This document shows, piece by piece, positions 56,200 to 64,000 of a stretch of 64,000 bases of DNA (position 1 is the first letter of the stretch; each line of letters opens with the position of its first letter). The stretch is from Rudaeicoccus suwonensis (GTDB lineage Bacteria > Actinomycetota > Actinomycetes > Actinomycetales > Dermatophilaceae), in NCBI RefSeq assembly GCF_007829035.1, contig NZ_VIVQ01000001.1, forward strand, positions 372,001 to 436,000, written 5' to 3'. The translations under genes were made by a program, and so were the position numbers. The notes under the pieces are model-generated. The model saw nothing but the letters and a program-made list of their open reading frames with translations. It made no database searches and was not told the DNA's origin.

Positions 56200-57966
56200 A
56201 TGACTGCCGATCGCCGCTCCGACCTGTCGGGGCGTGGTGCGATGACGGGTGGTCACCGACTGCCACCGGCACGATCGTCATACGTCTCTCAGCAGACTGC
56301 GGCGCTGCCTGTGGCGCACGAGATGCTCGGGTCCTACCGGCTGCTCGGCAAGCTCGGCGAGGGCGGCATGGGTGTCGTCTACAAGGGCATGGACCCTGCC
56401 GGTGAGATCGTCGCCGTCAAGGTCCTGCGCCCGCACATCGCCCACGACCCCAGCGCCCGCGAGCGGTTGCGCCGCGAGGTCAGCACGCTGGTGCGGGTGC
56501 GCTCGCCCTACGTCGCTGCCTTCCTGGATGCCGACGTCGATGGCGAACGTCCTTATATCGTCACCAGTTTCGTGCCTGGCGCCGCGCTCGACGACGTCGT
56601 CGAGGACGCCGGCCGCTTCGGCGCACCGCGCTTGGTTCGCCTGGGTCACGGCCTGGCCGAGGCGCTTTCGGCCATTCACGCCGCAGGCATCGTGCACCGT
56701 GACCTCAAGCCGGGCAACGTGCTGATGGTCGGCGACGACCCCGTACTCATCGACTTCGGCATCGCCCATGTCGCCGACGATGCCCGGCTCACCTCGACCG
56801 GCCTGGTGATGGGGACGCCCGGGTATCTCTCGCCGGAGATCGTCGAAGGTGAGGAGGTCACCCAGGCCACCGACTGGTGGGGATGGGCGGCCACGCTGGC
56901 GTATGCCGCGTCCGGCGAACCGCCGTTCGGTCGGGGGCCGATGCCGGTGATCCTCGACCGGGTCACCCGCGGGCAATCCGATCTGCGCGGCGTGGACGAG
57001 CGCATCCGGCCGCTGTTGCGGGCCGCCCTCACCCCGGACCCGGCCGCGCGTCCGACCGCGGCCGAGGTGCTGGCCGAACTCAAGGTGTATGCCGGAGGCG
57101 GTCACACCGGGCACATCCCGGTGCGGAGCAGCCGACCGGCGACCCAGGTCATCGGTGCCGCTCTGCCGTCGGCCCCGCCGGTCCACGCACAACCGTCTTC
57201 GGCCTATCCGACCGAGCAACTGGCCGTCGATCATGGCCGCAACACCGGCTACGGGCCGTCCGGCCGACCGAACCCGCTCGGCGATGACGACCGTCCCGTC
57301 CCCTCGATGCCTCCCGGTCGCTACGCCCCACCTGCGGATCCACGCATCGGTCAGCCGACACGCACGGGAACGCTGGGAGCGCTGCTGGCCGTCGCGGTGG
57401 GACTGTCCGCGTTGTGGCCGATCGTCGGTTGTATCGCGGTGATCGGCTGGGCCGTCATCGCCCGTTGGTGCGACAGGACTGTCACGTCGATGGTGGTGCG
57501 GCGTTTCCATCAGGGCCCGCGCAGGTCCGACACTTTTGTGGCGACAGTCGTGTCGCCCTGGCACGGTGTCGTGGCCTTCCTCGCGACGGTGCTCACCGTG
57601 CTCATCCCCGCTTTTGTCGGTGCGTGTGCCGCCGCGGCGGTCGCCTTGGCGGTGTCGATGTCCCGAGGTGGTCAGACGTCGATCGACCGGCCTGCACCCG
57701 TCGCCGCCGGGATGGTGATCGCCATCCTGGTGATGTGGTGGGGGCCCGGAGCGACCTCGTTGCGACGGGGTTCGCGCAGCGTGGTGCGCGGGGTGGTCCG
57801 TGGCCAGCCGCTCACGCAGATCATGGTCGGGGTGATGATCGCGATCGCCGCCCTGTGCGGGGTGTGGGCGCTGACACATCTCACGTCATCGGTCAACTGG
57901 TGGCCGATCGACATCCATTCCGGTATGTCGATCAACTCGTTCCTGCCCAGTCTTCCGGGCCGCTGA
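56200..57966 (+). CDS. membrane Ser/Thr protein kinase (PknB-like catalytic domain)
   Basis: About 588 residues. The kinase domain covers about 45-310: 'LGEGGMGVVYKG' glycine loop, Lys74 in 'VAVKVL', 'HRDLKPGNVLM' catalytic loop, 'IDFGIAHV' and 'GTPGYLSPEIV'. A Pro-rich linker of about 130 residues leads to several hydrophobic helices ('GALLAVAVGLSALWPIVG', 'AFLATVLTVLIPAFVG'). PASTA domains are absent; a multi-span C-terminus instead of one helix is unusual for PknA/PknB. The start is uncertain: ATG 56200 has a weak RBS, and ATG 56242 is an alternative. Confidence 0.86.
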   Translation: MTADRRSDLSGRGAMTGGHRLPPARSSYVSQQTAALPVAHEMLGSYRLLGKLGEGGMGVVYKGMDPAGEIVAVKVLRPHIAHDPSARERLRREVSTLVRVRSPYVAAFLDADVDGERPYIVTSFVPGAALDDVVEDAGRFGAPRLVRLGHGLAEALSAIHAAGIVHRDLKPGNVLMVGDDPVLIDFGIAHVADDARLTSTGLVMGTPGYLSPEIVEGEEVTQATDWWGWAATLAYAASGEPPFGRGPMPVILDRVTRGQSDLRGVDERIRPLLRAALTPDPAARPTAAEVLAELKVYAGGGHTGHIPVRSSRPATQVIGAALPSAPPVHAQPSSAYPTEQLAVDHGRNTGYGPSGRPNPLGDDDRPVPSMPPGRYAPPADPRIGQPTRTGTLGALLAVAVGLSALWPIVGCIAVIGWAVIARWCDRTVTSMVVRRFHQGPRRSDTFVATVVSPWHGVVAFLATVLTVLIPAFVGACAAAAVALAVSMSRGGQTSIDRPAPVAAGMVIAILVMWWGPGATSLRRGSRSVVRGVVRGQPLTQIMVGVMIAIAALCGVWALTHLTSSVNWWPIDIHSGMSINSFLPSLPGR

Positions 57967-57987
57967 CCGGCAGGTCGGTAGCGGACC

Positions 57988-58034
57988 GCGAAGGTCGCGG
58001 GGCCGCGAAGGTCGCGGGGCCGCGAAGGTCGCGC
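57988..58034. repeat. 17-bp tandem repeat (about 2.8 copies)
   Basis: GCGAAGGTCGCGGGGCC recurs at 57988, 58005 and (partial) 58022, immediately after the kinase stop. There is no gene here. Confidence 0.9.
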
Positions 58035-58088
58035 GGCGCGGGCGAGGCGCTGACCGAACCGGAACAACTGTTCACTCAGCGTGCGGCC

Positions 58089-58170
58089 TCTCGGCACACA
58101 GCGTCGCGTGGGGCGCGGCGTCTCGGCATACAGCGTCGCGTGAGGCGCGGCGTCTCGGCATACAGAACGG
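58089..58170. repeat. 32-bp tandem repeat (about 2.5 copies)
   Basis: TCTCGGCAYACAG followed by CGTCGCGTG and GGCGCGGCG recurs at 58089, 58121 and 58153. With the 17-bp repeats it fills most of the 263-bp kinase-exporter spacer, upstream of the ThrE-like start at 58230. Confidence 0.88.
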
Positions 58171-58229
58171 TTGGTCTGCGCTCAGGTCGGCCACACGGCA
58201 CACCGAGGTGTGGGTTTTACGCTTGGTTC

Positions 58230-59720
58230 ATGGCGCAGCATGGTGAGTACACCGACCCCGGTGGCATCCCGCTGCCCGGCCGATTGCGATTCCTGCAAGG
58301 GGAGCCGGTCACCGAACCGCTGCCGATCGCTGAGTCGCTGCGTAACACCCCGTATCGCGATCCGCGGGCGATGGCCGCACCCGAGCAGGATGCCGCCACT
58401 CGCAAGGCCCTCGAACTTGCCGTCCGCGTCGGCGAACTCATGCTGCGCTGCGGTGCCGGCACCCGCGACGTCGAATCGGCAGTCGTCGCCGTCGCCGCAG
58501 CGGCCGGTCTGCGGCGGCTCGAGGTCGACATCACCAACCAGTCGCTGCTCGTGCAAGCACCCGCACCCTCGGGCACCCCGGTCACGATGCTGCGGGTCGT
58601 GCGATCCAACACGCGTGACTTCGCGCGCCTGACCTCCGTGCACGGGCTCGTCGAAGAGCTCGTCAGAGGTGGCATCGACGACGTCGACGCCGCGATGAGA
58701 CGGTTGCGCCGGATCCAGCGCACCTCCCGGCTCTACCCGCGGTGGCTGATCAGTCTTGGCTACGCCGGTCTTGCCGGCTCGGTGTGTGCGCTGCTGGGCG
58801 GACACACCATGGCGATCGTCGTGGCGGTGGTGTCGGCACTGCTGGTGGACCGGATCGGCAGAGAGCTGAGCAAGCGCGCGATTCCCTCGTTCTATGCGGC
58901 TGCTGCTGGGGGAGCCATCTCGGTGGTTCTTGCGTGGGCGGGATATCTCGTTGCCGCGCACGGGTGGCTGGGGTTGCACATGACGGCGGCCGACTTCGCA
59001 TATGCAGTCTCCTCAGGCATCGTCGTGCTGCTGCCCGGCCGGGCGATGGCCTCCGCCGTGGAGGATGCGATCACCGGATATCCGGTCACTGGCGCGGGTC
59101 GTCTGCTGACGGTCTTTCTGTCGACCAGCGGGATCATCGTCGGCGTCGCCGCTGGACTGTCGATCACCCTGCGGCTTGATGGTGCCCTCGACTTGCACCT
59201 CACCGCGCCCAAGGCATTGCAGTTCGGCTCGGCGGCCGCAAGCGTCTGGTTGCAGACGGTGTGCGGTGTCATCGGTGGTGTCAGCAGCGCGGTCACCTTG
59301 CGGGTCATGCCAAAGCACCTGCTGCTCGCCGGTGTGCTCGGTGGGCTCGGGCTTTTCCTGGCGGCCGCGCTGCCGCAGTACCTCGGCACCGGCGCGACGA
59401 CGGCCGTCGCAGTGGCGGCGATCTGTGCCGGAGTGCTCGGACGGATCCTCGGGCTGCGGCTGGGTGCACCCGCGCTCGTGGTGGTCGTGCCGGCGGTGTC
59501 GCCCTTGCTGCCGGGTCTGAGCATCTTCCGTGGCATGTACGAAGCCGTGGCCGGCAGCATCGTCAGCACCTCGGTCACGACGCAAGGGCAGGCGATCGCA
59601 ACCATGATGGGTGCGGCCGCGACGGCGCTGGCGATCAGCACCGGAGTGGTGCTGGGGGATGTCGTGTCGGCGCCCTTCGACCAGCGTGTGCTGCGCCGAG
59701 GTCGCACCCGCCGACGCTGA
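58230..59720 (+). CDS. threonine/serine exporter, ThrE-type
   Basis: A 496-residue fused ThrE protein. A cytosolic N-terminal domain of about 170 residues has the family signature 'LMLRCGAGTRDVESAV' and 'VDITNQSLLV'. About ten transmembrane helices follow in two blocks (ThrP-like DUF1212, then DUF3815-like 'LPGLSIFRGMYEAV'). ThrE exports threonine and serine. ATG 58230 follows the tandem-repeat spacer. The C-terminus is Arg-rich ('VLRRGRTRRR'). Confidence 0.9.
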   Translation: MAQHGEYTDPGGIPLPGRLRFLQGEPVTEPLPIAESLRNTPYRDPRAMAAPEQDAATRKALELAVRVGELMLRCGAGTRDVESAVVAVAAAAGLRRLEVDITNQSLLVQAPAPSGTPVTMLRVVRSNTRDFARLTSVHGLVEELVRGGIDDVDAAMRRLRRIQRTSRLYPRWLISLGYAGLAGSVCALLGGHTMAIVVAVVSALLVDRIGRELSKRAIPSFYAAAAGGAISVVLAWAGYLVAAHGWLGLHMTAADFAYAVSSGIVVLLPGRAMASAVEDAITGYPVTGAGRLLTVFLSTSGIIVGVAAGLSITLRLDGALDLHLTAPKALQFGSAAASVWLQTVCGVIGGVSSAVTLRVMPKHLLLAGVLGGLGLFLAAALPQYLGTGATTAVAVAAICAGVLGRILGLRLGAPALVVVVPAVSPLLPGLSIFRGMYEAVAGSIVSTSVTTQGQAIATMMGAAATALAISTGVVLGDVVSAPFDQRVLRRGRTRRR

Positions 59721-59812
59721 CACGCGATTGCCGCCGGGGCTGGCCGCTCGGGTCCCTTGGTCGGGTCGCTCGCTACGCCGCTTACCCTGTTCGCCGCTCG
59801 CCGCTCGGCGCT

Positions 59813-59888
59813 TGCACACGTCGCCGAATCGGCGACTTTCGTCCGCCGCGTCTGGCGTCACGTGCACACGTCGCCGAATCGGCGACTT
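59813..59888 (+). repeat. two 26-bp direct repeats with GTCGCC palindrome core
   Basis: A 26-bp sequence starting TGCACACG and containing GTCGCCGAATCGGCGAC occurs at 59813-59838 and 59863-59888, 50 bp apart. The core is a 17-bp palindrome with only the central base unpaired, and is shared with the elements at 25662 and 25844. Confidence 0.88.
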
Positions 59889-60110
59889 GTGTGTGACTGG
59901 TGGTGCTGGTGGGTGTGTGGTGTCTGGTGGGGCGTTGAGATCGACCGGATCGGCGACTTTCGTGCCGCATCTGGTGTCGACGGGCGAAAGCTCGAGATTT
60001 GCCGGATCCTGCACGCAGCCGATCCCGGCGAGATGTCAGCATTTGTCGCGTTCTGTGTGCCGCCGACCTCGAGATGTCAGTTTTGCCGGTCCCAGGACAT
60101 CGTGTCCCCA

Positions 60111-60508
60111 CGAGATATCAGCATGTGCCGGTTTACCCGATCGGGTACCGGCCAAGATCGACATCTCGCAGTTTGTGGCGGGCGCTCCCAACGCCACCTG
60201 CGCGATACGCCACCGAATCGGCGTTTCGTGTGTGACAGATGGTGCTGATGGCTGGGGTGGGTCGTGTGGAGTGCCATGTTCGACCGCATCGGCGAGTCAT
60301 GTGTGGGCGTCGACCGCGAGATGTCAGCATGTGCCGGTTCACCCGATCTGGTACCGGCCAAGATCGACATCTCGCAGTTCGTGGCGGGCGCTCCCAACGC
60401 CACCTGCGCGATACGTCACCGAATCGGCGTTTCGTGTGTGACAGATGATGCTGATGGCTGGGGTGGGTCGTGTGGAGTGCCATGTTCGACCGCATCGGCG
60501 AGTTGAGT
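60111..60508 (+). repeat. 206-bp tandem duplication of a structured element
   Basis: Two copies with a 206-bp period (matched words at 60121 and 60327) agree at nearly every position from GAGATNTCAGCATGTGCC through CGACCGCATCGGCGAG. Each contains CGAGAT(G/A)TC ... GACATCTCG inverted arms about 50 nt apart and an ACCGAATCGGCG half-palindrome. Part of the unit (ACCGAATCGGCG to CATCGGCGA) reappears, diverged, at 59870-59956. Confidence 0.88.
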
Positions 60509-60665
60509 CTGGCGCCCGTCGGCCAGCGGCGGGACAGCGTTTGAACCGGTGCCGCACGCGCGCAGGCCGACGGTTCGTAGGCAGCACGGGCGGGCCGATG
60601 GTTTGTGTGCCACGCGCGGGCTGAGGTTTGTGTGCCGCACGCTCGACACGTATGACGACACAGCA

Positions 60666-60759
60666 CTCCACCGCCCACCTGCCGACGTTGACGACGAGCG
60701 ACTCCACCGCCCACCTGCTCGACGTTGACGACGAGCGGCTCCACCGCCCACCTGCTCGG
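60666..60759. repeat. 37-bp tandem repeat (about 2.6 copies)
   Basis: GACGTTGACGACGAGCG followed by a CTCCACCGCCCACCTGC box repeats at 60684 and 60721; the CTCCACCGCCCACCTGC box also precedes them at about 60666. No gene is associated. Confidence 0.88.
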
Positions 60760-61166
60760 CCTTCCGCGGGCGCGGCGGTGTGTCTCTCGTATCGGCCCCT
60801 TGTGGGTGGCCACACGTCTCGGATCGGCGGTTCGGAGCATCTGCTGCGGCATACGTGCGACATGTCTGCGACTTTTTCTGGGAGCTTCCGGGCGCGTTGT
60901 CCACGCTGGCTCGCACGGACGCATGCCTGGCTTCTCACCCGGAATGGCGGGGGTTTCGGCGGGTAAGAGGTGAATTACATGAGTGTGATTTAACTGCGAA
61001 ATGCAAGCCGACACGCCGACGATGAACCGATTTAGTCGAGTTTCACCTTGTGTCACACCAGTCCATCCCGTAACGTGATTTTGCCTTCGAGCGTCGTTGA
61101 CTCCGGAATCGGGAAGCCGCGGCGGTTCGGCATACAACTGCATATCGCTTCCCAAATTCACGCGCC

Positions 61167-62117
<951 letters not shown>

Positions 62118-62350
62118 TCGACGGCTTCTTGCACGACTACCCGCCTCGGCGCCGACTCGGCCCTGGGCGGGTTCGTCGTTCGTCTGCGCCGGTATGACGC
62201 GGACAGGCCCGCGCGCGTATGTCGGTAGCTGGTCGCCCTGTGCCGGGATCATCCGCTGTGGCCGCTCGCTCACCCGCGAATTCGCGACGACGTCCATCGC
62301 CGGTAACATCTGCAGGCGGCACGCACGTGGACTTGATCCGAGGCGGCCAC

Positions 62351-62426
62351 GCCGGTGTAGCTCAGTTGGTAGAGCGCTTCACTTGTAATGAAGATGTCGC
62401 GGGTTCGACTCCTGTCACCGGCTCCA
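62351..62426 (+). tRNA. tRNA-Thr (TGT)
   Basis: Acceptor GCCGGTG (62351-62357) pairs with CACCGGC (62416-62422), discriminator T, CCA encoded. The anticodon stem CTTCA/TGAAG encloses loop CTTGTAA, anticodon TGT at 62384-62386. Confidence 0.96.
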
Positions 62427-62603
62427 CGGCGCTAACAGCGCCAGCACTGCGATCTACGGCAAAATCCCTGCGATTCCGCCACTGTAGGCCCCATGAGCGT
62501 CACGGCACTCTTCGTGTCGGTCGGGTTCGGGGCGGTCGCGCCACCAGGAGCGGTGCAGGTGGAAACGGCGCCCGTTGGTCGTCTCGCTGATCTCCGCACG
62601 ATC

Positions 62604-62620
62604 TACTACGTGTCGTAGTA
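62604..62620. promoter_or_regulatory. TACTACG palindrome, possible BlaI/CopY-type operator
   Basis: TACTACG-TGT-CGTAGTA is a perfect 7-bp inverted repeat; a further half-site TCTACTACG lies 21 bp downstream (62623-62631). It is 68 bp upstream of the S9 peptidase start. ACTAC/GTAGT palindromes are bound by BlaI/MecI-family repressors; no such gene is in the window, so the regulator is unknown. Confidence 0.55.
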
Positions 62621-62687
62621 ATTCTACTACGGGTGCGTGCCCGGTGATGGGCGTTCGCCGATTGTCGATGGCTGCTAGAAATGGCGG

Positions 62688-64000
62688 ATGACGACTGCGG
62701 CATACGGCTCATGGACCTCCCCGCTGACGACGGCGGAACTGACATCTTCCGGCGTCGGCCTGAGTGAGGTGCAGGTCGACGGTCATGATGCCTACTGGCT
62801 CGAATCCCGCCCGAGCGAGGGTGGCCGGACGACGCTGATGCGGTTGCGGGGCGGCGAGGCCGTCGAGATGACCCCGGCGCCGGCGCATGTGCGTTCGATG
62901 GTGCACGAGTACGGCGGTCGGCCGTATGCCGTCGGTGGTGGTGTCGTGGTCTTCTCCGACGTGCGCGACGGCCGGCTGTGGCTCATTGAGGAAGACGCCG
63001 CACCTCGCGCGATCACCGTCGATCTGGGAGGTCCGGTGTTGCGCTACGCAGACCTTGAGGTCGACGCTGCGCGCCGCCGGGTGCTGGCGGTGCGCGAAGA
63101 CCACCGCGGTGATGGCGAGGCCGTCAACACGATCGTGTCCGTCGATCTGGACGGAGCCCCGGGTGAGGGATCTGTGCTGGTCGACGGCTCGGATTTCGTT
63201 GCAGCGCCGCGTCTTTCACCCGACGGCGCACGTATGGCGTGGCTGACCTGGCAGCACCCGTCGATGCCATGGGACGCGACCGTGCTGTGGGTAGGGGATC
63301 ACGACGCCGGTGGCGCCTCCGCGCTGGTGGGTCAGGATGCACCGCAGTCGGTCGCTGAGATCGGCTGGCTGGCTGATGGCTCCCTGGCGTATTCCACTGA
63401 TATCAGCGGCTATTGGAACCTGCACGTCGACGGCCAGTCGATCCATCCGGTCGACAACGACTGCGCGGATCCGGCGTGGGTGTTTGGAATCCGCGGCTGG
63501 TGCGAACTGCCCGACGGGCGCATCGCTCTGCGTGTGTGGCGCGATGGACGAGCGCACGTGGCCCTCGTCCATCGTGACGGGCAAGCGGCGGTCGAGCTGG
63601 GTGCAGCACTCGCCACTGTTGATTCGATGGCGGTATGGCGCCAAAGCCTCTTGCTGAAAGCAGGTTTCGACGATCGAAGCGCAGCACTGATCACACTCGA
63701 TCCCAATCGGCCTGGCGATTCGGAGCGTCACATCATCCGTGACTCCAGCACGCGACAGGCCGATCCGGCATACGTGCCCACGCCTGAACCGGTCACCTGG
63801 ACCAATGCTGCCGGTCACGAGGTGCACGGGTTCTATTACGCGCCGCGCAACCCGCTGTTCGACGGTCCGGCCGACGAGCGACCTCCGCTGTTGGTTGCAT
63901 CCCATGGCGGCCCGACATCGATGTCGCCGCCCGAATACTCCTCGCTGTTTGCCTTCTGGACCAGTCGTGGCATCGCGATCCTGGACGTCAACTACGGTGG
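62688..64000 (+). CDS. S9 family peptidase (prolyl oligopeptidase/acylaminoacyl-peptidase type), 3' truncated by window edge
   Basis: The frame is open from ATG 62688 to the window end, giving about 437 residues. The start 'MTTAAYGSWTSPLTTAEL' and 'VHEYGGRPYAVGGG' match the beta-propeller of actinobacterial S9 peptidases. The last residues, 'LLVASHGGPTSMSPPEYS' then 'SRGIAILDVNYGG', are the entry to the alpha/beta-hydrolase domain and oxyanion region. The catalytic Ser, Asp and His would follow downstream, outside the window. It cleaves short peptides in the cytosol. A TACTACG palindrome upstream may be its operator. Confidence 0.88.
   Translation, partial: MTTAAYGSWTSPLTTAELTSSGVGLSEVQVDGHDAYWLESRPSEGGRTTLMRLRGGEAVEMTPAPAHVRSMVHEYGGRPYAVGGGVVVFSDVRDGRLWLIEEDAAPRAITVDLGGPVLRYADLEVDAARRRVLAVREDHRGDGEAVNTIVSVDLDGAPGEGSVLVDGSDFVAAPRLSPDGARMAWLTWQHPSMPWDATVLWVGDHDAGGASALVGQDAPQSVAEIGWLADGSLAYSTDISGYWNLHVDGQSIHPVDNDCADPAWVFGIRGWCELPDGRIALRVWRDGRAHVALVHRDGQAAVELGAALATVDSMAVWRQSLLLKAGFDDRSAALITLDPNRPGDSERHIIRDSSTRQADPAYVPTPEPVTWTNAAGHEVHGFYYAPRNPLFDGPADERPPLLVASHGGPTSMSPPEYSSLFAFWTSRGIAILDVNYG

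Larger units (their letters stand above)
59721..61166. other. about 1.45-kb gene-free, repeat-rich region
   Basis: No frame here has convincing protein composition, codon use or a ribosome-binding site. The region contains a 26-bp direct repeat with a palindromic core, a 206-bp tandem duplication with internal inverted repeats, a diverged third copy of part of it, and a 37-bp tandem repeat. From about 60780 to 61166 I see no repeats and no gene; it is probably leader and promoter of the rpf-like gene. Confidence 0.7.

Noticed and set aside
62492-62620. Short plus-strand ORF (about 42 codons) after tRNA-Thr
   Set aside because: Readable but without a ribosome-binding site or known family, and it ends inside the TACTACG palindrome; not enough support to call a gene.

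Overview
The window is chromosomal DNA from a high-GC actinobacterium. Mycothiol genes (mshA and an S-(hydroxymethyl)mycothiol dehydrogenase next to an MBL hydrolase), carD, senX3-regX3, hadA/hadB-like dehydratases upstream of murB, otsA/otsB trehalose synthesis and a fadE5/fadA2/fabG4/htdX-like lipid module all fit Actinomycetia. Gene order and protein style suggest Micrococcales, perhaps near Dermacoccaceae or Intrasporangiaceae; that placement is an inference. There are no rRNA genes, no CRISPR array and no phage or transposase genes. Five tRNA genes are present (Tyr, Thr-GGT, Met, Trp, Thr-TGT).

Layout. 0-7.8 kb: C-terminus of aminopeptidase N, a four-gene acyl-CoA operon (two SDRs, MaoC hydratase, acyl-CoA ligase) facing a TetR regulator across a palindromic operator, an amidase, a small hypothetical protein and YajQ. 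7.9-11.2 kb: tRNA-Tyr, two tandem secreted G1 (glutamic) endopeptidases and an EamA transporter. 11.3-17.6 kb: FadE5/TetR/FadA2/FabG4/HtdX-like module. 17.6-24.6 kb: conserved tRNA-Thr, tRNA-Met, rpmG, hadA-hadB, murB, add, tRNA-Trp, secE, nusG, rplK, rplA cluster. 24.7-34.4 kb: lipoprotein, repeat-bearing spacer, zinc-ribbon membrane protein, mutA-mutB-meaB operon, aldehyde dehydrogenase and methyltransferase.

34.4-36.7 kb: a roughly 2.2-kb AT-richer insert flanked by 40-bp direct repeats (39/40 identical). It splits the methyltransferase from mshA and carries a VOC-domain protein, a SUKH/SMI1-KNR4 (immunity-type) protein and two small overlapping ORFs. 36.7-42.2 kb: mshA, YbjN, gpmA, phoU, senX3-regX3. 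42.2-42.85 kb: gene-free spacer with 67-bp and 26-bp tandem repeats. 42.85-50.2 kb: lipoprotein, carD, an ispD fused to a P-loop kinase domain, ispF, mycothiol dehydrogenase plus MBL hydrolase, cysS, rlmB. 50.3-59.7 kb: RDD protein with a Gln/Gly/Tyr-rich repeat tail, DUF4032 kinase-like protein, sugar-ABC ATPase, otsB-otsA, membrane Ser/Thr kinase and ThrE-type exporter. 59.7-61.17 kb: repeat-packed noncoding stretch. 61.17-64 kb: c-di-AMP (ydaO-type) riboswitch, Rpf-like transglycosylase, tRNA-Thr and the 5' part of an S9 peptidase.

Much of the window is lipid and acyl-CoA metabolism (two TetR-linked loci and methylmalonyl-CoA mutase) and thiol/phosphate homeostasis. The least ordinary parts are the direct-repeat-bounded insert, the families of structured intergenic repeats (20.3, 25.6-25.9 and 59.8-60.5 kb), the IspD-kinase fusion, the hairpin spanning the carD/ispD junction, and the apparent excess of the word GTATG (often GTATGNCG) throughout.
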